A stretch of DNA of 33,177 nt from Deltaproteobacteria bacterium (lineage in GTDB: Bacteria; Desulfobacterota; Desulfobulbia; Desulfobulbales; Desulfurivibrionaceae). This document shows positions 1 through 7,193 of this stretch, one piece after another. Each line of letters starts with the position of its first letter. Positions within the stretch are counted from its first letter, which is position 1. The notes under the pieces are model-generated. The model saw only the letters and a program-made list of their open reading frames with translations, did no database searches and was not told the DNA's origin. Both the position numbers and the translations under genes were made by a program. Where the stretch lies: positions 1 through 33,177 of the forward strand of contig JAJZRJ010000032.1 of the NCBI GenBank assembly GCA_021802775.1, written 5' to 3'.

Positions 1-60
1 TGCCCTGCGTTTATCGTCCGGGGCAGGAGATGCATTCCCCTTACCCTTTCGTTGGCATCA

Positions 61-93
61 TCCTGAATCCGTGACGGCTTCGCGTTTGATTAG
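61..93 (-). repeat. 33-nt inverted repeat, copy A
   Basis: The reverse complement of 61-93 matches 18303-18335 at 32 of 33 positions; the only difference is A versus G at the ninth base (CTAATCAA then A or G, then CGCGAAGCC). Similarity fades on both sides, so the unit is short. A 13-nt part (CCTGAATCCGTGA) is also present inverted at 268-280. It is probably a dispersed intergenic repeat or the end of a small mobile element; the family is not identified. Confidence 0.75.
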
Positions 94-281
94 GCGATAT
101 CCGGCTGTTGCCGCTGTTCAATGTCACTGCCACCGCTTTGTCCGGGTTCACCCCGCCGCCCTGCGGGGCGACCGATAACGGCGCATCTGCCGCGTTGGCG
201 ACTCGTTGATATACCAGGTGTATCATCAACATCGTCGCCGCCTTGCATCTGCACCGTTCTCGAACGCTCACGGATTCAGGT
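61..281. repeat. possible MITE-like palindromic element
   Basis: A 13-bp perfect inverted repeat (62-74 CCTGAATCCGTGA; 268-280 its complement) encloses about 190 nt that contains a long interrupted stem (197-239). Terminal inverted repeats around a short non-coding, hairpin-forming core are the hallmark of miniature elements. No clear target duplication is visible, and the copy at 18303 carries only one end, so this remains tentative. Confidence 0.3.
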
Positions 282-288
282 AATCTTC

Positions 289-318
289 TTGACAACAAGG
301 GGATGGCGGTGATGGAAT
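289..318 (+). promoter_or_regulatory. candidate sigma-70 promoter of hydrogenase operon
   Basis: TTGACA (289-294) is followed after 18 nt by TGGAAT (313-318). The -35 box is perfect and the -10 box matches 4 of 6 consensus positions, which would give an approximately 80-nt leader before the small-subunit gene. No -24/-12 element was seen here. Confidence 0.3.
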
Positions 319-404
319 GATGGGAAAGGGTTAGCTTAGCCGGGTCGAAGCCGCGCTCTTTCGCAGCGTTTTGCATTGTTCGCAACCACTGATGAGGGCT
401 CGCC

Positions 405-1529
405 ATGAAGGAACGTGATTTTGCACGGGTTCAGGAGAGGCTGGACGGGGTTTCGCGCCGGGAGTTCATGAAGTTCTGCACCGTGATGGCGGCCAGTCTG
501 GGGCTGCCGCTGGCGGACGCCTCCCGCCTAGCGGCGGCAGTGACCTCACCCCGGCGGCCGCCCGTGATCTGGCTTTCCGGCCAGGCCTGCACCGGCTGCA
601 CCGAATCCCTGCTGCGGCCCACCCACCCGACACTGGAACACCTGATCCTCGACCTCATCTCCCTCGACTACAACGAGACCCTGAACGCCGGGGCCGGCCA
701 TCAGGCGGAAGCGGCGTTGCAGGCCTCGATCAAGGAGAATTACGGCAAGTTCATCCTGGTGATCGAGGGCGCCATCCCGGTGAAAGACGGCGGGGTCTAC
801 TGCATGATCGGCGGCCGGCCCTTTGCCGAGATCGTCAAGGAGACGGCGGCCAAGGCCGCGGCGGTGGTCGCCATCGGCTCCTGCGCCTCCTGGGGCGGGG
901 TCGCGGCGGCAGCGCCCAACCCCACCGGCGCCACCGGCGCCCCGGAGTTTTTGAAGGGCACCACCGTGGTGACCATCCCGGGCTGCCCGCCCAACGCCTA
1001 CAATTTCCTCTCCACCGTGATCCACTTCCTGACCTTCGGCAAGCTGCCCGCCCTGGACGACAAGGCCCGGCCCCGCTTCGCCTACGGCCGGCTCATCCAT
1101 GAGAACTGCGAGCGGCGGCCCCATTTCGATGCCGGCCGTTTTGCCGTGAAATTCGGCGACGAGGGCCACCGCAAGGGCTACTGCCTCTACAAGCTGGGCT
1201 GCAAGGGGCCGATGACCTATGCCAATTGCCCGGCCATCCTCTTCAGCGACGCGGGCTCCGGCTCCTGGCCGGTGGGTACCGGCCATCCCTGCTTCGGCTG
1301 CACCGAAGCCGGCGTCGGCTTCACCATCCCGCTCCATACCCAGGCCGATCTCCGGCACGTCACCCCGTCGGCGGGGCACCCGCCGATCACCGAACCGCGC
1401 GGCAGCGGCGCCTCGGTGGGCGCGGCAGCCCTGCTCGGTGCGGTGGCCGGGGCAGTGGTGGGCGGCGGCGCCATGGTCCTCAAGGGTCTCGAAAAAAAGG
1501 ACGCGGCAGCCAAGAAGGACGAAGAGTGA
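405..1529 (+). CDS. hybO: [NiFe] hydrogenase small subunit (Hyb/Hyn-type, periplasmic)
   Basis: 374 aa; electron-transfer subunit of a membrane-anchored uptake hydrogenase that passes electrons from H2 oxidation towards quinone. The N-terminus has a Tat motif (SRREFMKF, residues 17-24). Proximal-cluster ligands are C62, C65, C160 and C194. H232, C235, C260 and C266 fit the distal cluster; C275, C296 and C299 fit the medial one. A hydrophobic Ala/Gly-rich helix near 337-357 followed by a lysine-rich tail is the usual C-terminal anchor. The motif is CTGC, and the later segment reads SCASWGG, so the two extra cysteines of oxygen-tolerant hydrogenases are absent. GAGGG six nt upstream supports the ATG. 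It is the first gene of the hyb-hyp cluster, and the Tat signal implies co-export of the folded large subunit. Confidence 0.95.
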   Translation: MKERDFARVQERLDGVSRREFMKFCTVMAASLGLPLADASRLAAAVTSPRRPPVIWLSGQACTGCTESLLRPTHPTLEHLILDLISLDYNETLNAGAGHQAEAALQASIKENYGKFILVIEGAIPVKDGGVYCMIGGRPFAEIVKETAAKAAAVVAIGSCASWGGVAAAAPNPTGATGAPEFLKGTTVVTIPGCPPNAYNFLSTVIHFLTFGKLPALDDKARPRFAYGRLIHENCERRPHFDAGRFAVKFGDEGHRKGYCLYKLGCKGPMTYANCPAILFSDAGSGSWPVGTGHPCFGCTEAGVGFTIPLHTQADLRHVTPSAGHPPITEPRGSGASVGAAALLGAVAGAVVGGGAMVLKGLEKKDAAAKKDEE

Positions 1530-1549
1530 ACGGCCCGGGAGGTGAGCCC

Positions 1550-2503
1550 ATGAAGATCGAACGACGCGATTTTCTGAAAGGGGTGCTGGGCGGCGGGCTG
1601 CTGCTGGCGGCGGCTGCCGATCCGGCTGCCGGGCGCTCCCCCGGCAAGGAACCGCCTCCCAACGCGGTGGGGATTCTCTACGACGCCACCCTGTGCATCG
1701 GCTGCCAGGTCTGCGTCGGCGCCTGCAAGCAGGCGAACGACATGCCTGCCGAACACACCGGCCCGGAACCCCTGTGGGACAATCCGCGGGACCTTTCGGC
1801 CAAGACCCTGAACATCGTCAAGAAATACGGCAGCGGCGATTACCCGGTCAAGGATACGGTGGCCGGGTATTCCTTTGTCAAGCGCCACTGCATGCACTGC
1901 CTCGATCCGGCCTGTGTCTCCGCCTGTCCCGTTTCGGCGCTGCTCAAAAACCCGGACACCGGGGTGGTGACCTACGACAAGAAGGCGTGCATCGGCTGCC
2001 GGTACTGCCAGATCGCCTGCCCGTTCAACATCCCCAAGTTCGAGTGGCATTCGGCCACCCCCCGGATCGTCAAATGCCAGCTCTGTTCGCATCTGCTGGC
2101 CAAGGGCGGGATTTCCGCCTGCTGCGCCGCCTGCCCCACCGGCGCCTCCCTCTTCGGCAAGGTGGAGGAGCTGCGCCAGGAGGCGAAGCGGCGGCTCGCC
2201 ATGACGCCGGGGGAGGTTTACGATTTTCCGGTCGCCGCCCTTGGTTCGCGGGAGAGCCAGCAGCACAGGGCCGGCCGGTATATCCGGCAGGTCTATGGCG
2301 AGTCCGAGGTGGGCGGCACCCAGTACCTGCTGCTGGCCGGGGTGCCGTTCGACAAACTCGGCCTGCCGGCGTTGCCGGATGAATCCTTTGTCGCGCTGGC
2401 CGACGGCATCCAGTACGCGATCTACAAGGGCATGGTCTACCCGCTGGTGGTGCTGGGCGGGCTTATCTACATGATCCGCAAGGGTGAAGGCGGCAAGCAC
2501 TGA
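1550..2503 (+). CDS. hybA: hydrogenase-associated 4Fe-4S ferredoxin-like protein HybA
   Basis: 317 aa; periplasmic Fe-S relay between the hydrogenase small subunit and the HybB quinone module. The Tat motif is ERRDFLKG (residues 4-11). Four cysteine groups typical of DMSOR-B-like ferredoxins are visible: CIGCQVCVGAC (C49-C59), then CMHCLDPACVSAC, CIGCRYCQIAC and a looser CQLC...CCAAC. A single hydrophobic helix close to the C-terminus (YPLVVLGGLIYMI) anchors it, as in E. coli HybA. The open frame extends much further upstream inside the small-subunit gene. I chose ATG 1550 because GGAGGTGA lies five nt before it and because the protein then begins with the Tat signal. It starts 20 nt after the small-subunit gene. 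Confidence 0.93.
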   Translation: MKIERRDFLKGVLGGGLLLAAAADPAAGRSPGKEPPPNAVGILYDATLCIGCQVCVGACKQANDMPAEHTGPEPLWDNPRDLSAKTLNIVKKYGSGDYPVKDTVAGYSFVKRHCMHCLDPACVSACPVSALLKNPDTGVVTYDKKACIGCRYCQIACPFNIPKFEWHSATPRIVKCQLCSHLLAKGGISACCAACPTGASLFGKVEELRQEAKRRLAMTPGEVYDFPVAALGSRESQQHRAGRYIRQVYGESEVGGTQYLLLAGVPFDKLGLPALPDESFVALADGIQYAIYKGMVYPLVVLGGLIYMIRKGEGGKH

Positions 2504-2537
2504 ACCGCCGCGAGCCGGCATGCAAAGGAGAATCGTG

Positions 2538-3674
2538 ATGGCAGCTCCAACCCCCCTGAACAAGAGGATCTACACCTGGAATTTCTGGGCCTGCGCGGCC
2601 ATCACCGGGCTGGCCGTCTTCTTTATAATCAAGCGCTTTTTTTTCGGCATCGGTTCGGTTTCCAACATGAGCGACGGCTATCCGTGGGGCATCTGGATCG
2701 CCTACGACGTGGTGGTCGGCACCGGGCTTGCCTGCGGCGGCTATGCCATGGCGCTGCTGGTCTACGTCTTCAACCGGGGCGAATACTCCCCGCTGGTGCG
2801 GCCGGCCCTGATGACCAGCCTCTTCGGCTACACCCTGGCCGGCATTTCGGTCATGATCGACCTTGGCCGCTACTGGCAGGCCTACAACATCTTTCTGCCC
2901 TGGCGCAGCAACTTCCATTCGGTGATGTTCGAGGTGGCCGTCTGCATCGGCGCCTACGTCCTGGTGCTGTGGGTGGAGTTTGCCCCGGCGGTTCTGGAGA
3001 AGCTCAAGGCGGAGCAGTTGCGCACCCGGCTGAATCGGGTGATCTTCGTCTTCATCGCGCTGGGTATCCTGCTGCCCACCATGCACCAGTCGTCGCTGGG
3101 CACCATGATGCTGATGGCGGGCTACAAGCTCTCCCCCCTCTGGCGCAGCGGCTTCCTGCCGCTGCTCTTCCTGCTCAGCGCGCTGCTCATGGGCTATGCC
3201 GTCGTGATGGTGGAGTCGTTCATCTGCCAGGCCTGGTTCAAGACTCCTTCCGAGATGCCGCTGCTCATCAAGATTTCACAGTTCATGCCGTGGCTGCTCG
3301 GCTTTTATCTGGTGGTCCGGCTGGAATCCGTCAATCTGGCGGGCAACCTGGCCTTGGCCTTCAACGGCTCGCTCCAGGGCAACATGTTCCTGCTTGAAAA
3401 CATCCTGCTTATCGCCGCCTTCGTCATCCTGGTCCGGCCCGGCAACCGCGCGCAGCCGAAGATGCTCTTTCTGGCCGCGGTGGCGGTGGTGCTCGGCGCC
3501 TCGCTCTACCGGCTCGACACCTATATCATCGGCTTTGATCCTGGCACCGGCTGGCGCTATTTCCCCTCGGTGCCCGAACTCGTCATCACCCTCGGGGTGG
3601 TCGCCACCGAGGGGATGGCCTACATGTGGGTGGTCAACAAGCTGCCTGTGCTGCCGAAGGCGGAACATGCGTAA
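2538..3674 (+). CDS. hybB: HybB, NrfD-family membrane subunit of hydrogenase
   Basis: 378 aa; integral membrane protein of the NrfD/PsrC/HybB family that transfers electrons from HybA to the quinone pool. About ten hydrophobic segments are visible, beginning with NFWACAAITGLAVFFI and ending with ELVITLGVVATEGMAYMWVV. There is no cysteine motif, as expected for a cofactor-free quinone-binding subunit. The start is ATG 2538 with AAAGGAG seven nt upstream; the frame remains open for 18 codons further 5', but that part overlaps hybA and lacks a ribosome binding site. It sits between hybA and the large-subunit gene, the same order (O-A-B-C) as in the E. coli hyb operon. Confidence 0.93.
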   Translation: MAAPTPLNKRIYTWNFWACAAITGLAVFFIIKRFFFGIGSVSNMSDGYPWGIWIAYDVVVGTGLACGGYAMALLVYVFNRGEYSPLVRPALMTSLFGYTLAGISVMIDLGRYWQAYNIFLPWRSNFHSVMFEVAVCIGAYVLVLWVEFAPAVLEKLKAEQLRTRLNRVIFVFIALGILLPTMHQSSLGTMMLMAGYKLSPLWRSGFLPLLFLLSALLMGYAVVMVESFICQAWFKTPSEMPLLIKISQFMPWLLGFYLVVRLESVNLAGNLALAFNGSLQGNMFLLENILLIAAFVILVRPGNRAQPKMLFLAAVAVVLGASLYRLDTYIIGFDPGTGWRYFPSVPELVITLGVVATEGMAYMWVVNKLPVLPKAEHA

Positions 3675-3703
3675 CCATGGCCCAGTAAGGAAGGAGACCT
3701 CCG

Positions 3704-5407
3704 ATGGCAAAGCGAATCACCATTGACCCCATCACCAGGATCGAAGGGCATTTGCGCATCGACTGCGAGATCGACGGCGGCCGGGTGACCAACGCCTGGT
3801 CGTCCGGCCAGATGTGGCGCGGCATCGAGCTGATCCTCCAGGGCCGCGACCCCCGCGAGGCGTGGATCTTCACCCAGCGTATCTGCGGGGTCTGTACCAC
3901 CGTGCACGCCATCACTTCGGTGCGGGCGGTGGAGAACGCCCTGAACCTGGAGGTGCCGCTCAATGCCCAGTACATCCGCAACCTGATCATCGCGGCCCAC
4001 GGCATCTTCGACCATATCGTGCACTTCTATCACCTCTCGGCGGTGGACTGGGTGGACATCGTCTCGGCCCTCAAGGCGGACCCGAAGAAGAGCGCGCAAC
4101 TGGCCCAGCAGCTCTCCGAATGGCCGGACAACAGCGGTGCCACCATGAAACAAGTGCAGGAGCGGCTTAAGAACTTCGTCGATTCCGGCCAGCTCGGGGT
4201 CTTTGCCAGCGGCTACTGGGGCCACCCGGCCATGAAGCTTTCGCCCGAGGTGAACCTGCTCGCCGCAACCCATTATTTCCAGGCCCTCGATTACCAGCGC
4301 CGCATCAACCAGGTGGTGGCGATCCTCGGCAGCAAGACCCCGCACATCCAGAACCTGGCGGTGGGCGGGGTGGCGAACCCGATCAACCCGGACAGCCAGT
4401 CCACCCTCACCATCGAGCGCCTCTATCACGTGAAGTCGCTCATCGACGAGATCGGCGCCTTCATCAAGCAGGTCTACATGGTGGACGTGGCGGCGGTGGG
4501 CGCCTTCTACGCCGACTGGACCCGCTACGGCGCCGGCGTCACCAACTACCTCTCGGCGCCGGACATGCCCCTCGATACCAAGGGCACCATCTTCGACATG
4601 CCGGGCGGCTACATCGCCAAGGGCGAGGTTGGTTCGTTCAAGGCGATCAACGCCTTTGGCGACGAATTCTTCAAGCAGGGGGTGAAGGAGTCTGTCAAGC
4701 ACTCCTGGTACAAAGGCGACGGGAACCGCCACCCGTGGGAGGGGGAGACCGAGCCGCTGTACACCAAATTCGAGGACAAGGGCAAATACTCCTGGGTCAA
4801 ATCGCCCACCTTCAACGGCAAGCCGGCCCAGGTCGGGCCGCTGGCCAATGTGCTCTGCATGTTTGCCGCCGGCGACAAAGCCACGGTCAAGTACACCACC
4901 CAGTTGCTCGACACGGTGAGCAGCCTGGCCGGGGCCAGGGTCGGGGTCGGCGCGCTCCATTCCACCATCGGCCGCCATGCGGCGCGGGCGGTGCGTACCG
5001 CCGTGCTCCATGACGCCTTGGTGCGCCACTGGGAGGCGCTCATTGCCAACATCGGCAAGGGCGATTACGCCACCTGCAACGAGCCGGTCTTTCCCAGGGG
5101 CGAGATCCGGGGCGTCGGTTTCCACGAGGCGCCGCGCGGCATACTGTCCCACTGGGTGGTCATCGACGGCGGCAAGATCAGGAACTACCAGTGCGTGGTG
5201 CCCTCCACCTGGAATGCCGGGCCGCGCAACAGCGAAGAGGCCCTGGGGCCGTACGAGGCGGCGCTCATCGGCAACCCGGTGGCCGACCCGCAACGGCCGC
5301 TGGAAGTGCTGCGCACCATTCACTCCTTCGACCCCTGCCTCGCCTGCGCCATCCATCTGCTGGATACGGAGCAGCGCGAACTGTTCCGGGTGAGGACCGT
5401 GGCCTGA
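3704..5407 (+). CDS. hybC: [NiFe] hydrogenase large subunit
   Basis: 567 aa; catalytic subunit carrying the Ni-Fe(CN)2CO site that splits H2. The N-terminal metal motif RICGVCTTVH supplies C61 and C64; the C-terminal motif DPCLACAIH supplies C545 and C548. H551 is followed by a 16-residue tail that the protease encoded next door should remove after nickel insertion. It has no signal peptide of its own, consistent with piggy-back Tat export on the small subunit. Length and motifs fit group 1 periplasmic uptake hydrogenases. AAGGAG seven nt before ATG 3704 fixes the start. The stop codon overlaps the start of the protease gene by one nt (TGATG), implying translational coupling. Confidence 0.96.
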   Translation: MAKRITIDPITRIEGHLRIDCEIDGGRVTNAWSSGQMWRGIELILQGRDPREAWIFTQRICGVCTTVHAITSVRAVENALNLEVPLNAQYIRNLIIAAHGIFDHIVHFYHLSAVDWVDIVSALKADPKKSAQLAQQLSEWPDNSGATMKQVQERLKNFVDSGQLGVFASGYWGHPAMKLSPEVNLLAATHYFQALDYQRRINQVVAILGSKTPHIQNLAVGGVANPINPDSQSTLTIERLYHVKSLIDEIGAFIKQVYMVDVAAVGAFYADWTRYGAGVTNYLSAPDMPLDTKGTIFDMPGGYIAKGEVGSFKAINAFGDEFFKQGVKESVKHSWYKGDGNRHPWEGETEPLYTKFEDKGKYSWVKSPTFNGKPAQVGPLANVLCMFAAGDKATVKYTTQLLDTVSSLAGARVGVGALHSTIGRHAARAVRTAVLHDALVRHWEALIANIGKGDYATCNEPVFPRGEIRGVGFHEAPRGILSHWVVIDGGKIRNYQCVVPSTWNAGPRNSEEALGPYEAALIGNPVADPQRPLEVLRTIHSFDPCLACAIHLLDTEQRELFRVRTVA

Positions 5408-5976
5408 TGCGGCAGTCGATTAGCGGCAATCTGACCGGCCGGCCGGCAACCCTGCCGGCTGGCCTCTTTTGTGAGCCGGCCGCGGCACCGGCCCTGGTGC
5501 TCGGCATCGGCAACCTGCTGTTGGGCGACGAAGGGGCCGGCATCCGGGCGGTGGAGGAGCTGGCGGCCCGCTACGCCCTGCCGCCCGAGGTGGAGGCCAT
5601 CGACGGCGGCACCATGGGGCTGGAATTGTTGCCCTATCTTGCAGGCCGGAAGCTGTTGATCCTCGTGGATGCGGTCCGCACCGGCGCGCCGCCGGGCACC
5701 GTGGTGCAGATGGAACTTGCCGACTCCTCCGGGTTTTTCCGCGAGAAGATTTCCCCCCACCAGATCGGCATGGCCGAGGTGCTCTCGGTGGCCGCGTTCA
5801 CCGGCGATCTTCCCGGCCGGATCGTGCTCATCGGTGTGGTGCCCAAGGAGATGGCCACCGGCCTGGCGCTCTCGCCGGAGATCGCCTCCAAGATCGTGGT
5901 CATGGCCGACATGGTGGCCGCCGAGCTGACCGCGGCCGGGTTCCCCCTGGCGCGGCGCGATCCTGCCGCCGAGTGA
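5407..5976 (+). CDS. hybD: hydrogenase maturation protease (HybD-type)
   Basis: 189 aa; nickel-dependent endopeptidase that trims the C-terminal tail of the large subunit once the active site is complete. The core begins LVLGIGNLLLGDEGAG. The expected nickel ligands are E42, D88 and H118, with spacings (46 and 30) close to those of E. coli HybD. About 27 residues precede the core, longer than usual; this leader is encoded by a GC-rich segment that could form a stem (GGCCGGC...GCCGGCTGGCC). ATG 5407 overlaps the hybC stop, and no better in-frame start with a ribosome binding site was found, so I keep it. A shorter product starting near V31 (GTG 5497) cannot be excluded. Confidence 0.92.
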   Translation: MRQSISGNLTGRPATLPAGLFCEPAAAPALVLGIGNLLLGDEGAGIRAVEELAARYALPPEVEAIDGGTMGLELLPYLAGRKLLILVDAVRTGAPPGTVVQMELADSSGFFREKISPHQIGMAEVLSVAAFTGDLPGRIVLIGVVPKEMATGLALSPEIASKIVVMADMVAAELTAAGFPLARRDPAAE

Positions 5977-5984
5977 CCACAGCC

Positions 5985-6006
5985 CCGGCAAGCGGCAAGT
6001 TGCCGG
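5985..6006 (+). terminator. hairpin between hybD and hypA
   Basis: CCGGCAA (5985-5991) and TTGCCGG (6000-6006) form a 7-bp stem with an 8-nt loop. It lacks a T-run, so it may be a weak terminator or a processing or stability hairpin separating the structural and maturation genes. Confidence 0.3.
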
Positions 6007-6055
6007 AATTGGCGATCCATCCCCGGATCGCACGCGGGATGCCGGAAAAACAAGT

Positions 6056-6084
6056 TTTTCAATAGCCTGCCATTGGGCTACAAT
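6056..6084 (+). promoter_or_regulatory. candidate internal promoter before hypA
   Basis: TTTTCA (6056-6061), 17 nt, then TACAAT (6079-6084). The -10 box ends five nt before the hypA ATG, so transcription from it would start almost on the start codon and give a leaderless message. This fits the lack of a ribosome binding site before hypA. The -35 box overlaps a small perfect hairpin (GAAAAA-CAAG-TTTTTC, 6045-6060). Confidence 0.3.
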
Positions 6085-6089
6085 AAACC

Positions 6090-6431
6090 ATGCACGAGAT
6101 GTCGCTGGCGCAGAGCATCATGGAACTGGTAACCGCCGAGGCCGAGGCCGCCGGGGCCCGGCGGGTCAATCGCATCGAGCTGGAAGTGGGCACGCTGGCC
6201 GGGGTCATGGTCGATTCCCTGCGTTTCTGCCTCGAGGCGGCGGGGCGGGAGACCGTGGCCGCCGGGGCCGAGCTGGCCATCCATGAAATCGCCGCCATCG
6301 GCCGCTGCCCGGTCTGTGGCGCCATGGAGTCGATGGCGGGACTTATAGCGTCCTGCCCGCGCTGCGGTCAGTATCTGGTATTGGAAAATGGCCGCGAGCT
6401 GCGGGTGGTCTCCATCACGGTGGATGAATGA
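6090..6431 (+). CDS. hypA: hydrogenase nickel metallochaperone HypA
   Basis: 113 aa; delivers nickel, with HypB, to the hydrogenase large-subunit precursor in the cytoplasm. It begins MHEMSLAQSI, placing the nickel-binding histidine at position 2 as in all HypA proteins. The zinc site is formed by two CxxC pairs, C73/C76 and C89/C92. Length matches the family. The region upstream of ATG 6090 lacks a Shine-Dalgarno sequence, in contrast to its neighbours. Its TGA overlaps the purine-rich ribosome binding site of hypB, which starts 9 nt downstream. Confidence 0.95.
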   Translation: MHEMSLAQSIMELVTAEAEAAGARRVNRIELEVGTLAGVMVDSLRFCLEAAGRETVAAGAELAIHEIAAIGRCPVCGAMESMAGLIASCPRCGQYLVLENGRELRVVSITVDE

Positions 6432-6440
6432 GGAAAAACG

Positions 6441-7193
6441 ATGTGTGATTCCTGCGGATGCGACCACGGCCCTGGGGGCGTGACCATTGCGCTGCCGGGG
6501 GGCCGCCCGGCTGCGGTGGCCGAAGATCATCAGCATGGCAAGACCCTGCGGGTCGAGCAGGAGGTGCTTGGTAAAAATAACCATCTGGCGGCCCGCAACC
6601 GCGAGTGGTTCCGGGCGCACAACATTCTGGCGCTCAATCTGGTGAGTTCGCCCGGCTCGGGCAAGACCACCATCCTGGAACAGACCATCCGCCGGTTGAG
6701 CGGCGCGATACCGGTTGCGGTCATCGAGGGGGATCAGCAGACCCTGCTCGATGCCGAGCGCATCGACGCCACCGGCGTGCCGGTGGTGCAGGTCAATACC
6801 GGCGCCGGCTGCCACCTGGACGCCGGCATGGTTCACCGGGCGCTGCATGCCCTGACGCCGCCGGACCACTCGCTGCTGCTCATCGAGAACGTCGGCAACC
6901 TGGTCTGCCCTGCCATGTTCGACTTGGGCGAGGCGGCCAAGGCGGTGATCATCAGCGTCACCGAGGGCGAGGACAAGCCCCTCAAATACCCGGCCATGTT
7001 CGCGGCGGCGCGGCTCTGCCTCATCAACAAGATCGATCTCCTGCCCCATCTCGATTTTTCGGTGGAGCGGTGCCTGGAGTATGCCCGGCGGGCCAACCCT
7101 GATCTCACTTTTTTCATCCTTTCCGCCCGCACCGGCGACGGCATGGATGGCTGGCTTACCTGGCTGCATGACGCGGTCCGCCCCGCCGCCTGA
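6441..7193 (+). CDS. hypB: hydrogenase nickel-insertion GTPase HypB
   Basis: 250 aa; SIMIBI-class GTPase that loads nickel into the large subunit together with HypA. The N-terminal CDSCGC motif (C2, C5, C7) is the high-affinity nickel site known from E. coli HypB. The His-rich storage tract found in some homologues is absent; only a few scattered histidines follow. The P-loop is SSPGSGKT (69-76). G-domain metal ligands are visible in NTGAGCH and GNLVCP, and NKIDLL is the guanine-specificity loop. TGAGGA overlapping the hypA stop serves as ribosome binding site. The 3' end overlaps the chosen hypF start by 26 nt. Confidence 0.95.
   Translation: MCDSCGCDHGPGGVTIALPGGRPAAVAEDHQHGKTLRVEQEVLGKNNHLAARNREWFRAHNILALNLVSSPGSGKTTILEQTIRRLSGAIPVAVIEGDQQTLLDAERIDATGVPVVQVNTGAGCHLDAGMVHRALHALTPPDHSLLLIENVGNLVCPAMFDLGEAAKAVIISVTEGEDKPLKYPAMFAAARLCLINKIDLLPHLDFSVERCLEYARRANPDLTFFILSARTGDGMDGWLTWLHDAVRPAA

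Larger units (their letters stand above)
1..404. other. non-coding region upstream of hydrogenase operon, repeat-bearing
   Basis: No convincing gene is visible. The region holds a 33-nt sequence (61-93) that recurs inverted at 18303-18335. It also has a 13-nt inverted pair (62-74 against 268-280) and an interrupted palindrome at 197-239 (GGCGAC, GTTGAT and ATAC mirrored as GTAT, ATCAAC and GTCGCC around CAGGT). A minus-strand open frame of 121 codons covers the region, but it starts on the hydrogenase start codon and has no family features. The promoter of the downstream operon most likely lies in the last 120 nt. Confidence 0.6.

Noticed and set aside
41..406. 121-codon minus-strand open frame upstream of the hydrogenase
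   Set aside because: It begins on the reverse of the small-subunit start codon, runs through the palindromic repeats, has no ribosome binding site and shows no recognisable domain. Probably a chance frame in repeat DNA.
1217..2563. 448-codon minus-strand frame opposite hybA, and similar long antisense frames opposite rel, acrB and proS
   Set aside because: High GC content keeps antisense frames open. The plus-strand or true-frame genes have clear families, and the antisense products are low-complexity Arg/His/Gly-rich.
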